Of a stretch of DNA of 64,000 bases, positions 52,859-60,923 are shown piece by piece. A program made the position numbers and the translations under genes. The stretch's first letter is position 1; the number at the start of each line of letters is the position of its first letter. This stretch comes from Candidatus Cloacimonas acidaminovorans str. Evry (GTDB taxonomy: Bacteria; Cloacimonadota; Cloacimonadia; Cloacimonadales; Cloacimonadaceae): contig NC_020449.1 in assembly GCF_000146065.2 (NCBI RefSeq), forward strand, positions 1,960,654 through 2,024,653. The letters are read 5' to 3'. A model generated the notes under the pieces. It was not told the DNA's origin, searched no databases, and saw nothing but the letters and a program-made list of their open reading frames with translations.

Positions 52859-52951
52859 CCCCTTGTTTCACCTTTCCACTTTTCCACTTTTTTCCACCTT
52901 TCCACTTTTCCACTTTTTTCCACTTTTCCACTTTTTTCCACCTTTCCACTC
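52859..52951 (-). repeat. Purine unit array (minus strand), right bracket of the S23 gene
   Basis: On the plus strand this is a pyrimidine tract (CCCCTTGTTTCACC, then TTTCCACTTTTCCAC and TTTTTTCCACC repeated). On the minus strand it reads GTGGAAAA-type units of 8-11 bp ending in GTGAAACAAGGGG. It mirrors the array at 52135-52187 around the S23 gene. It ends eight bases before the ribosome-binding site of pyrR. Confidence 0.75.
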
Positions 52952-52965
52952 TTTAAGGAGGTAAA

Positions 52966-53502
52966 ATGCTCGTTAAAAGCCAAATAATGGACAAAGACCA
53001 AATGGAGCGTTCTCTGCAGAGGATGGCTCATGAAATTATTGAACAAAACCGCGGTTTGGAAAAAATCCGTCTGGTTGGCATTCGTTCCCGGGGAGTTCCT
53101 TTAGCAGAACGTCTTTCCAGTTATTTAAAACTTATATCCAATCAGGAAGTTCCGGTTGGCATTTTGGATATAACTTTATATCGTGATGATCTTTCTACCA
53201 TTAGTCATCAGCCGGTTATAAAGGGTTCCGCTATTGATTTTGATATTGAGGATGCGGTTGTAGTTCTTGTTGATGATGTTCTTTATACGGGAAGAACGGT
53301 TCGTGCTGCTATTGATGCTTTAATGGATTTTGGCAGACCGAAACAGATTCAGCTGGCGGTTTTAATTGATCGGGGTCATCGGGAACTGCCTATTAAAGCT
53401 GATTATGTAGGCAAAAATGTCCCTACTTCCAAAGAAGAAATAATTAAGGTCTCACTGGAAGAAACAGATGGCGAAGATAGCGTCAAAATCGTTTTGGTAT
53501 AA
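52966..53502 (+). CDS. pyrR: PyrR bifunctional regulator/uracil phosphoribosyltransferase
   Basis: 178-residue phosphoribosyltransferase of the PyrR family. The N-terminus ([21 protein letters not shown]) and '[14 protein letters not shown]' are PyrR-like, TLYRDDL is family-specific, and the PRPP-binding loop is [14 protein letters not shown] (about 98-111). PyrR binds pyrimidine-operon RNA when UMP is high and has weak UPRT activity. AAGGAGG precedes the ATG. No classic PyrR anti-antiterminator stem was recognised upstream, where the pyrimidine tract lies, so an RNA-attenuation role here is unconfirmed. Confidence 0.92.
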   Translation: MLVKSQIMDKDQMERSLQRMAHEIIEQNRGLEKIRLVGIRSRGVPLAERLSSYLKLISNQEVPVGILDITLYRDDLSTISHQPVIKGSAIDFDIEDAVVVLVDDVLYTGRTVRAAIDALMDFGRPKQIQLAVLIDRGHRELPIKADYVGKNVPTSKEEIIKVSLEETDGEDSVKIVLV

Positions 53503-54289
53503 ATATCAGGAACGGTATCAGGCAATAAAATCGGTGCTTTGTGTAGGGCTGGATTCCGATTTTTCTCAGCTTCCGGAAGGTGTTAAAAATAGCGAGAATC
53601 CTATTTGGGAATTTAATAAAACCATTATTGAAGCAACTTTGGATTATGCTTGTGCCTATAAACCCAATCTGGCATTTTATTTGGCAGATGGAATTCGCGG
53701 TTTGGATGCCCTTTATAAGACAGTAGAATTTATCCCGGATAATCTTCCCGTAATTTTAGATTGCAAAATTGGCGATATTGGCAATACTATGAATGCCTAT
53801 TTATCTGCTTTTTTTGCTGAACTCAAAGTTGATGCCATAACCCTTAATCCTCTTATGGGAAGCGATGTTATGCAACCGGTTCAGGACAGAAATGCTTTTG
53901 CTTTTGTTTTGTGTTTAACTTCCAATCCTTCTGCCGCTGATTTTTTGCAAGAAGGTATGGCAGAAAAAATAGCTAACTGGTTACAGGATTATCCCAAAGA
54001 GAATTTCGGAGCTGTAATTGGCGCAACGCAAAGGGCAAACATTAAAACAATGCGTAACTTATTAACGGGTCGCATATTGCTTATTCCCGGAATTGGAGCT
54101 CAGGGTGGAGACCTAAAAACCGTTTTACAAGAAGCAAAAGATAGTTCTGAAACACCCAATATTCTGGTCAATAGCTCAAGAAGTATTATTTTTGCCTCCA
54201 AAGGAAAGGACTTTGCCACTGCTGCAAGGGAAGAAGCAAGAAAATTAACACAAGAAATGAAGAATGCATTAAACAGGGGTAGTAACTAA
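53468..54289 (+). CDS. pyrF: Orotidine-5'-phosphate decarboxylase (type 2)
   Basis: 273 residues, the longer type 2 OMP decarboxylase. The N-terminus [15 protein letters not shown] and the catalytic [11 protein letters not shown] (D98, K100, D103) are clear, as is the phosphate-binding PGIGAQGGD near residue 215. It makes UMP, the last step of de novo pyrimidine synthesis. The ATG at 53468 lies 35 bp inside pyrR, in another frame, with GGAAG six bases upstream, so translation is coupled to pyrR. Confidence 0.95.
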   Translation: MAKIASKSFWYKYQERYQAIKSVLCVGLDSDFSQLPEGVKNSENPIWEFNKTIIEATLDYACAYKPNLAFYLADGIRGLDALYKTVEFIPDNLPVILDCKIGDIGNTMNAYLSAFFAELKVDAITLNPLMGSDVMQPVQDRNAFAFVLCLTSNPSAADFLQEGMAEKIANWLQDYPKENFGAVIGATQRANIKTMRNLLTGRILLIPGIGAQGGDLKTVLQEAKDSSETPNILVNSSRSIIFASKGKDFATAAREEARKLTQEMKNALNRGSN

Positions 54290-54505
54290 AAAATAGAACT
54301 CAAATAACTGTACTACTTGGATTAGCAGGATTGATGAAATAAGTAATATTACCTCTAAGATACTTTTTAATCCGTAAAATCCATGGCGTTGCTCTATGTT
54401 ATCTAAGTTGCTTTTTCTTATTTTTCGCTTATTTTTTTTATAGAGCTTAAAACGAGCTTGGTTTACTATTTTATTTACTCTCTTTAAGCAAAGAGGAGGA
54501 GAAAG

Positions 54506-55741
54506 ATGAAAAAGATTTTTATCCTTACACTGCTGATTTCCGTAGCATTCTGTTTTGCCTTTCAAGTTGATACCTTTGGACCTACTGCAGACGATTTTTC
54601 TTGTGCCAATTTAGACCAGGTGCCGGCAAGTTTTGGAATTCAGATAGCTAATCAGAAAAAACTTTGCCTCTGGGAAAATGGTGTCTGGAATAGTTATTCC
54701 TATTTGGGTTTAACTATTAAAGGTACTTATATGCTAAATGCGGACACGATGTTGGTTGCTATGGGAGATAATTCTTACAGCGATGGTATTTATAACTTTG
54801 ATATTAACACGCATAACTGGCAACTGAATGATTGGTTTATATTACCTAATTTTGTAAAGTATAATCCCCATAACCAATTATATTATGTGGGAGAACGGGA
54901 TGGTTTGTTTTATTCGGCGAATGGACATAACTGGACCAGGATAACATCCCTCGGTTCAAATAAATGCAATTCTATTGCCTGGTATGATAGCAACATCATA
55001 ACTAATAATGGTCAGATGGTTTATTATTCCAATAATAACGGACTTAACTGGCAGCAATCATCCATTAGCAATTTAAGTAGTTTCAGGTTTGACAATAATG
55101 GCATTTTATATGCTATTATGGATGTAGGAAGTGATTCGGACGGACTTTGGCGTTCTAATGATTTTGGTGCAAATTGGACAAATATCCTCTATACTTCAGC
55201 TCTTTCTTGCTTAGGACCAATTTATAATAATAATGTAACCCTTGGTTGGAGAGAAAGTTACGCAGATAGTTGCTTTGTCGGTATGCTGAATTCTTCAGGG
55301 GAGGTAACCTTTTTTAATCATCCTCTACTTAATGCACCGGTTAAGCAGATAGATATTTTTCCCTATATCAATACCCCTTCTTTTTATGTTTTGAACTCCG
55401 GGGGTTGTTTCTTTGTGACCGGTTTTCTGGTAGGAATTGATGACCCCGTTATTCCTCAAATACCACAAGCAAAAATATCTACCTATCCTAATCCAGCACT
55501 ATCTTATGCTGATATTTATTTAAGTAAAGTTAGTCCTGAACCCTGCAAATTAACTATTTATAACCTCAAAGGTCAAAAAGTAAGGAATTTGGACCTTGCA
55601 GAGACATTGAAAGAGCAAACTTTATCCTGGGATTTGAAAAATAATAACGGTTTTAAAGTATCTGCTGGAATTTATTTTCTCGTGTTGCAGGATTCCAAAG
55701 GAAATTGCCTGGCAAAAACGAAGTTGGCGGTAATTAAATAA
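54506..55741 (+). CDS. Secreted repeat (BNR/beta-propeller-like) protein with C-terminal sorting domain
   Basis: 411 residues with a signal peptide (KKIFILTLLISVAFCFA). Residues 50-320 contain recurring 'YYSNNNGLNW', 'WRSNDFGANW', 'FYSANGHNW' segments, the BNR/Asp-box pattern of sialidase- and Ycf48-like beta-propellers. The end (STYPNPALSYADIYL ... IYNLKGQKVRNL ... SAGIYFLVL) is a FlgD-like sorting domain. A strong ribosome-binding site (GAGGAGGAG) precedes the ATG. No catalytic residues were identified; it may be a surface adhesin or matrix protein. It is followed by a 25-bp inverted repeat. Confidence 0.72.
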   Translation: MKKIFILTLLISVAFCFAFQVDTFGPTADDFSCANLDQVPASFGIQIANQKKLCLWENGVWNSYSYLGLTIKGTYMLNADTMLVAMGDNSYSDGIYNFDINTHNWQLNDWFILPNFVKYNPHNQLYYVGERDGLFYSANGHNWTRITSLGSNKCNSIAWYDSNIITNNGQMVYYSNNNGLNWQQSSISNLSSFRFDNNGILYAIMDVGSDSDGLWRSNDFGANWTNILYTSALSCLGPIYNNNVTLGWRESYADSCFVGMLNSSGEVTFFNHPLLNAPVKQIDIFPYINTPSFYVLNSGGCFFVTGFLVGIDDPVIPQIPQAKISTYPNPALSYADIYLSKVSPEPCKLTIYNLKGQKVRNLDLAETLKEQTLSWDLKNNNGFKVSAGIYFLVLQDSKGNCLAKTKLAVIK

Positions 55742-55753
55742 ATACAGGTTTAG

Positions 55754-55828
55754 AAGGTTGAGAGGGTTGAGAGGGTTTAGATTTCTTAAAAGCTCAACCG
55801 TATAAACCTTCTCAACCCTCTCAACCTT
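55754..55828. repeat. 25-bp near-perfect inverted repeat between convergent genes
   Basis: AAGGTTGAGAGGGTTGAGA-GGGTTT (55754-55778) and its reverse complement at 55804-55828 match at 24 of 25 bases, with a 25-nt loop. The arms are themselves short tandem repeats of TTGAGAGGG. The position suggests a bidirectional terminator, but there is no U-tract and the arms recur in fragments elsewhere (for example near 42790 and 45435). Confidence 0.8.
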
Positions 55829-55831
55829 ATT

Positions 55832-56557
55832 TTAACCGTTGCTTTTTTCGGAGATAAAGATAGCTCCAAGATTGTCGGGATTATATTGAGCGCAGAGTTT
55901 ATGGTATAAGGAATCAATTTTTATATACAAAGGGCTATCTTCTTCCAGGATTTGAATTAGTTCTTTTTTACTAATAGCTTTAAGGAGTCCGTCGGTAGTT
56001 ACTACTATTTTATCTCCCGGATTTAGAGAAGAAACTGCCGAGCTAAAATCAAGCTTTAGGTTCGGATAATCGGTGCCAAAGTAATTGGTAATAGGGCTAT
56101 TGGGAATATCTTCCCACAGCACATTAAGTTTATTCAGCCGTTGCAGATATTTTTCCCTGTAAAGCCAAATTTCGGAATCGCCTGCATTTACGGTCAGAAA
56201 TTTGCCTTCCTGATAGATTAAACCGCAAAGAGTTGTAGCGGAATCAAAAAAGTCACCTGGTTGCCGATTCCACAATACCAGCTGATAATTAATTTCCTGC
56301 AGGAAGTTATCTATTATTTCCTGCCAGTTTTGTTCGGCTTTCAAGGGCAGATATTTCAGCTGTTCCAAAACAAATTGAGCTGCATTTTCACTGTTTACCA
56401 AAGAGCCAATTCCATCTGCCACGAAGCAAAAGAGGGTATCAAGATTCTGCAGATGATTAATTCCCTCTGTCAAAAGGTCTTTATTTACCAGAACTCTATC
56501 CTGATTTTTCTTTCCGCTGTTGCCGTCAAAGCAGAAATAGGAAACATCAAACTGCAT
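55832..56557 (-). CDS. PP2C-type protein serine/threonine phosphatase
   Basis: 241 residues with the PP2C metal-binding motifs in order: SGKKNQDRVLV (D20), CFVADGIGSLVNSENA (D48, G49), SATTLCGLI, VNAGDSEIWLYR, DKIVVTTDGLLKAI and NPDNLGAIFI. It dephosphorylates Ser/Thr proteins, normally opposing a Hanks-type kinase; no kinase is in the window. It is divergent from the asparagine-synthase-like gene, 235 bp apart. Length fits a bare catalytic domain. Confidence 0.9.
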   Translation of the reverse strand: MQFDVSYFCFDGNSGKKNQDRVLVNKDLLTEGINHLQNLDTLFCFVADGIGSLVNSENAAQFVLEQLKYLPLKAEQNWQEIIDNFLQEINYQLVLWNRQPGDFFDSATTLCGLIYQEGKFLTVNAGDSEIWLYREKYLQRLNKLNVLWEDIPNSPITNYFGTDYPNLKLDFSSAVSSLNPGDKIVVTTDGLLKAISKKELIQILEEDSPLYIKIDSLYHKLCAQYNPDNLGAIFISEKSNG

Positions 56558-56700
56558 TTTCCTGAAATCCTTTTTTCTTTTATATTGCTATCATCGTCGT
56601 CTCACAAATCTTGACAAGGATTTTTTTCAAAACTTGGAAAACCGAAAAAGCATTTGACAGATAATCACTTTAGGCAAAGAGGGTTTAGTAGATTTAGAGA

Positions 56701-56724
56701 GATTCCTGCGTGCGCAGGAATGAC
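56701..56724 (-). repeat. GATTCCTGCG/CGCAGGAATGAC hairpin, copy 2
   Basis: ATTCCTGCG-TG-CGCAGGAAT (56702-56721) is a perfect 9-bp stem with a 2-nt loop; on the minus strand it reads GTCATTCCTGCGCACGCAGG, the same motif as 52269-52293. A decayed third copy follows at about 56731-56753. Confidence 0.7.
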
Positions 56725-56792
56725 AAAAAGGATTCCTGCTTACACGAGAAGACAAATGGTTTTTTATTTAAGAAATGGCATAAGGAGAACTA

Positions 56793-58571
56793 ATGCCCGG
56801 AATAAATTGCCTGATTAGCGCTCAGGGTATAACTCAGCAGACCCAAAATACCATAGACAATTATCTGCAAAGGTTGGAAGCCATTTTTCCACATCTCCAA
56901 TTTACCAAGCTTATACCTTGCAGGGAAGTGCTGATATCAATTTCTCAACATCGGGGCTATCGGGTTTATACAGAAAAATACAGGGGTTGGCAAATATTTC
57001 ACGAGCTACAGGATAATTCTTTTTTAACCCAAGCTTTTCAAGACATTTTAGAGCAGGCGGAAATTTCTCAAAACCCGTTATCCAATATGCAAAATAGGTG
57101 GAATTCAGAGCTCAAAGAAATTAACGCCAGTTTTTTCCTGTTTGCCGTAAATCCTGAATTACACAAAATAATTCTTGCTAATGATGCTTTAGCCCGTTTA
57201 CCGATTTACTATACAAAACAAAAGGAATATTTCCTATTAGGTAGGGATATATCTTTTGTTAAAGCAATCAGCAATCAACTAACCTTGGACCCTTTGTTTC
57301 TGGCTTTGTATCTTTCCCTAACTTATGTTCCGGCACGCGGAACTTTTTACCGGGAAATAGACACTTTGGCGGGTGGAACTTTAGGTGTATATGATTGGCT
57401 AAATGACGAATTGCAAATAAGTTCACGGCAGGAATTGAGGTTTATAGAGCCCCTCTTTGGCAGGTCGCATAAAAAATGGTTGGCAGAACTTGTAGAAACA
57501 TTTACAGCTATCTGTGTTTCCTATCGGACAGAGCTTCCAAAAGTTGTATCTTTAAGCGGAGGAATGGATTCGCGTTGTGTGGCGGGAGCGCTTCAAAGCA
57601 AAAATATAGATTTTACACCAATTTCCTTTCTGGATGCCAATCAGGATGCGCAAGATGATGTTTTAATCGCTGTTCAGACAGCAGAATTACTGAAAAAGAC
57701 GCACAGGGTTTTACAGCTATCTCCTTGTGCTCCTGAACATTATGAGAAGTTATTTTCCTTGAAAGCGGGTTTGAACTATTTCTCTGTGGCTATGTTTCTC
57801 CAATATTTGGAAATGATTTTAGCTCTATATCCCGAATCCGCTTTGTTTTTAACCGGAGATGGCGGTGACAAAGTTATGCGTTATCTTTTGCCTGATAAGC
57901 AATTAACTGACGAAAAACAGTGGCTAAATTACTGGTATAGTCAGAATGCTGTTTTTTCTCCCAAGGCCTCAGCCGAACTATTTGGCATTCAACAGAAGGC
58001 GATGGAAGAATATCTCCTTAATCATATATCTACTTATCCGACAAAGGATTATAACTATAAATATGCTTTTGCTCTTTTAGCGGAACGTTCTGCTCGTTGG
58101 GCATTTGAAGGGGAAGACCGCAATCGCTATTATTTTCGTTCCGAAACTCCCTTTTTGGACTATCAATTTTTCCGTCTGGCAATGCAGATTCCAATGGAGC
58201 AAAAGAAGGATAACCTTTTATATTACAGCTTTTTATCTGCTCTTTCACCTGCCCTGGCAAAATTGAGATACGCTCATCATCAATGGTCACCCGCTAAAAT
58301 GAGAAATCCTTTCTACCGCTATTTGGTTAATAAAACACGCAACTTCCGCATTCAATATAGACAACCGCAAGGAAAAATCAATTCTCAGCCCAAATTTGCG
58401 GAACAAGAATATTTAATAACCCGAATCCTGAAACAGAGTGAAAATCCCCTTTTACAGGATCTTATGCCGGGTGCAAAAAATATTCTCAACTTGCCAGCCC
58501 TGCAAAAATTAAGCTCTAATCAACTGGGAACTCTATACACTTGCGTATCTGTCATCACCGGAATAGTTTAG
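56793..58571 (+). CDS. Asparagine-synthase-like protein without the glutaminase cysteine
   Basis: 592 residues. The C-terminal ATP-pyrophosphatase domain has the PP-loop SLSGGMDSR (253-261) and FLTGDGGDK (352-360), typical of asparagine synthetase B and its relatives. The N-terminal domain keeps the Ntn-hydrolase outline, but the protein begins MPGINCLIS where AsnB has MCGI; the nucleophile Cys2 is Pro, so it cannot use glutamine in the usual way. Related enzymes without this cysteine make amide or lactam bonds on other substrates, often in polysaccharide or peptide pathways. The neighbours are a PP2C phosphatase and secreted proteins, which do not identify the substrate. Confidence 0.82.
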   Translation: MPGINCLISAQGITQQTQNTIDNYLQRLEAIFPHLQFTKLIPCREVLISISQHRGYRVYTEKYRGWQIFHELQDNSFLTQAFQDILEQAEISQNPLSNMQNRWNSELKEINASFFLFAVNPELHKIILANDALARLPIYYTKQKEYFLLGRDISFVKAISNQLTLDPLFLALYLSLTYVPARGTFYREIDTLAGGTLGVYDWLNDELQISSRQELRFIEPLFGRSHKKWLAELVETFTAICVSYRTELPKVVSLSGGMDSRCVAGALQSKNIDFTPISFLDANQDAQDDVLIAVQTAELLKKTHRVLQLSPCAPEHYEKLFSLKAGLNYFSVAMFLQYLEMILALYPESALFLTGDGGDKVMRYLLPDKQLTDEKQWLNYWYSQNAVFSPKASAELFGIQQKAMEEYLLNHISTYPTKDYNYKYAFALLAERSARWAFEGEDRNRYYFRSETPFLDYQFFRLAMQIPMEQKKDNLLYYSFLSALSPALAKLRYAHHQWSPAKMRNPFYRYLVNKTRNFRIQYRQPQGKINSQPKFAEQEYLITRILKQSENPLLQDLMPGAKNILNLPALQKLSSNQLGTLYTCVSVITGIV

Positions 58572-58590
58572 TTATCTCTTCCTTAATAGC

Positions 58591-58656
58591 ATTACTTACC
58601 CATTGCTTACCCATTACGGATGGGATTAGTAATGGGTGAGCAATGCTTAAGCAATG
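58591..58656. repeat. 11-bp phased dyad element, copy 5 (ATTRCTTACCC type)
   Basis: Six 11-bp units: ATTACTTACCC, ATTGCTTACCC, ATTACGGATGG, GATTAGTAATG, GGTGAGCAATG, CTTAAGCAATG. The first two are mirrored by the last three. The unit sequence differs from the other two types, but period, number of units and dyad layout are the same. Confidence 0.85.
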
Positions 58657-58870
58657 CATTCGGGGAAAAGAACATCCGTGTCCTTTTCTGTTTATTCCTT
58701 TTTTTGGCAGTGAGAATTCGTGACGACATTAGGGAAAAGATGGAAAAGTGAAATATAGGAATAAAATTGAGGTTATAACCTGAAATTATAAAATCTTATC
58801 TGTGTTATCCGGGAAATCTGTGAGAGAAAAAATAAAAAAATCCGTTAACTACTTGTTGCTGATATAAAAT

Positions 58871-58943
58871 CGTCACGAGTCATATTGCACCTTAAAAGAT
58901 ATTGTAAAGAACAAAGTTATTAAGGCGCAAATGACTCCTGACT
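58871..58943. repeat. Dispersed ~73-bp hairpin element, copy 3
   Basis: It starts CGTCACGAGTCATATTGCACC and ends AAGGCGCAAATGACTCCTGAC. TTGCACCTT pairs with AAGGCGCAA (one G-T wobble), and outside it GAGTCAT pairs with ATGACTC. Layout and length match the element at 3599-3670. Confidence 0.75.
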
Positions 58944-59060
58944 TTTCCCGAAGGTTGACTTACCGGTCAACCACCTCTCATGCTTTATTTCGTTGCCGAA
59001 ATAAGCGTGGTCACAAAAAGACAAGGTTGCCAGAGAACGCTGAGGACATCGTCCTTCCAC

Positions 59061-60923
59061 TTACGGATACAGCAATTGACAGGGCTCAGAGACCCTTATC
59101 CAATATGCTTTCCCCGGTTCTAAAACACTTAAAGTTCCCCCTGAAACAGGATTCCAAACAGAGGATAAATAACGCACTTCCTGTGTTTTAGTTAAAATAG
59201 AGGCAATGGCACTGGCAACAGGCAAGGAATTATCCGGCAAATAAGGAATTAAATTCCAACCACTATTTAAGGCAATAGGATAGTTTGAGGTATTCAGTAA
59301 CTGACCTTGAATACTGAGATTTTGAGCAGAAGAATTATTCACCCAATAACCCTTGGCACTTTGTAGCGATGAAAGTGTATTAAAATAAGAAGGCATTGAG
59401 GGTGCATAACTTTTTGCCGTATCCTTAATCTGCAGAAGGTTACTGCCAAAAACAGAGCTGAAATTATTCGTTCCCAAATCCACATTGAAACTGAGCATAT
59501 TCCATCCCGGACTAAGAGTAATCTGTTGATAGTGAGGAAGTTCACCCATAGTTACGGAAATGGAAGTGGCAGTATTGGCATTAACAACCACCCCACTAAT
59601 GGTCTTATCGGGAAAGCCACTGGCAGAAATAGTCAAATTATAGGTTCCAGGGCTTAAATACCGGTAAAAATCACCCTTTGCGGGATCGGTAATCACTGTG
59701 GAATAGCTGTTATCATATCCGTTTACAGTAATCGTAGCGGATAAAGGATTTCCGTAAGGGTCTTGCACAATTCCGTGAATTCCATACATTGCCTGTTCCA
59801 GATAGGAAATCATTGCTTCATAGTTATAATTCCAATACCCAGGCAAAGTTGACGCAGAAGGCATTTTAGTGTTGGATATTTCTATAGTAACTTCCCGGCA
59901 GTGAGCAGAATAATTCATCCAGTCCTGTCTGCCACCCGTAATAATATACCAGTCAGCTCCATTGGTTATACCATTGGAAGAAACACTGGTAAAATAACCG
60001 GAAGGTCCATTGGCAATAGCATTATTGGCATAAACAAAAGAAGTAGAAATATACCAGTTCTCATCCGGATGAGCTGTATAAGTATAATCCCAGGGATAAT
60101 TTACAACCTCTGCCCCACCATGAAAATTAACGCTGTAAACAAAGTGATGATTATTTGCCAGATTCATCATCAGGGTTGTTTCCTGCTGTAAGGGTTGTCC
60201 ACTATATTGATTGCCGTTTGGATCGGGAAAATTGCGGTTTAAATCATATCCGTTGTAGTTATATCTCCGGGCTCCGGAAACAGAGTTATTGCCTCCATAA
60301 TAAGTTCCATCGGGATTGGTATTGGGACAAATCCAAATTTCCAGATTATTAATTAGGTTGGTTAAACGCTGATCGGTTCCATAACTGCTTAAAAGAGTAT
60401 CTATTAACCGTAGCATTAAAACAAAGCCCGTGGTCTCATCTCCATGAATTGTTGAGGTATACATAACTTCCGGTTCCGCTTCCGCTATATTAACATTATC
60501 AGAAATTTTGGCAAACAGCAAACTGCGTCCGTTTACCGTAGTTCCGGCATTTACAATTTGGCATAAATTGGGATAATTAGCGGCAAAGGAATTCATAGTG
60601 TTTACATAACTATTATAAGTAGGATAACTATCCCATAACTTTGTCTGTTTCACATCGGAACTCATTACCGGTTCAATTAGAGATGCAGGAGAGGGCAGGA
60701 GTTGGGTTTTTAAGCCCAACTCCCTGAATTTACTGTATTCTTCATCATTGGCATAAGCATAAACCCAATTACCGCGAACATTATCAATAGAAATTATGTT
60801 ACTTATTTCCGGCAGAGTTGTCTTATCTGCCAATTCAAAACGGAAGTAATACTGATTCCACTCTTTGGCAAAAAGGGAAAATGCCAAAAGCAGAAGCAGA
60901 GCAACAAGAATGGTTTTTCTCAT
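59061..60923 (-). CDS. Secreted M14 zinc carboxypeptidase
   Basis: 620 residues with a signal peptide (KTILVALLLLLAFSLFA). The catalytic domain spans about 100-395, with zinc ligands H160 and E163 (STIHGDETTGF) and H268 (NFHGG), the substrate-binding NPDG and DLNRNF, and the catalytic glutamate in EVTIEISN. A CarboxypepD_reg-like beta-sandwich follows at about 400-475. The tail (about 480-620) contains two 'GWN ... GYW/AYW' modules (LSPGWNMLSF ... AKGYWVNN; LNSGWNLIPY ... GKAYWIRV), also seen in the protein at 15312. It has no FlgD-like sorting end. It digests peptides outside the cell, fitting an amino-acid fermenter. It starts immediately after the upstream gene's stop. Confidence 0.92.
   Translation of the reverse strand: MRKTILVALLLLLAFSLFAKEWNQYYFRFELADKTTLPEISNIISIDNVRGNWVYAYANDEEYSKFRELGLKTQLLPSPASLIEPVMSSDVKQTKLWDSYPTYNSYVNTMNSFAANYPNLCQIVNAGTTVNGRSLLFAKISDNVNIAEAEPEVMYTSTIHGDETTGFVLMLRLIDTLLSSYGTDQRLTNLINNLEIWICPNTNPDGTYYGGNNSVSGARRYNYNGYDLNRNFPDPNGNQYSGQPLQQETTLMMNLANNHHFVYSVNFHGGAEVVNYPWDYTYTAHPDENWYISTSFVYANNAIANGPSGYFTSVSSNGITNGADWYIITGGRQDWMNYSAHCREVTIEISNTKMPSASTLPGYWNYNYEAMISYLEQAMYGIHGIVQDPYGNPLSATITVNGYDNSYSTVITDPAKGDFYRYLSPGTYNLTISASGFPDKTISGVVVNANTATSISVTMGELPHYQQITLSPGWNMLSFNVDLGTNNFSSVFGSNLLQIKDTAKSYAPSMPSYFNTLSSLQSAKGYWVNNSSAQNLSIQGQLLNTSNYPIALNSGWNLIPYLPDNSLPVASAIASILTKTQEVRYLSSVWNPVSGGTLSVLEPGKAYWIRVSEPCQLLYP

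Larger units (their letters stand above)
58572..59060. other. Gene-free interval between convergent genes, rich in hairpin repeats
   Basis: No gene is supported. It holds the 11-bp phased dyad (58591-58656), a GTGAGAATTCGTGACG motif at 58712-58727 that is a reverse-complement match to GTGACGAATTCTGAC at about 24405, a purine tract with GAAAAGTGAAATATAGG near 58744, the ~73-bp hairpin element (58871-58943), and three small perfect hairpins: GGTTGAC/GTCAACC (58953-58972), TTATTTCG/CGAAATAA (58984-59003) and AGGAC/GTCCT near 59042. Confidence 0.65.

Noticed and set aside
52859-52965. A PyrR-binding attenuator upstream of pyrR
   Set aside because: The leader is a pyrimidine tract with no stable antiterminator/terminator pair or the conserved PyrR-binding loop.
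54290-54505. A tRNA or small RNA gene in the pyrF-54506 gap
   Set aside because: No TTCGANTC-type T-loop or cloverleaf was found there or in any other gap; the region is simple AT-rich leader.
58931-59191. An 86-codon plus-strand reading frame at the end of the M14 gene
   Set aside because: It overlaps the M14 coding end and hairpin repeats, has no ribosome-binding site and no recognisable domain.
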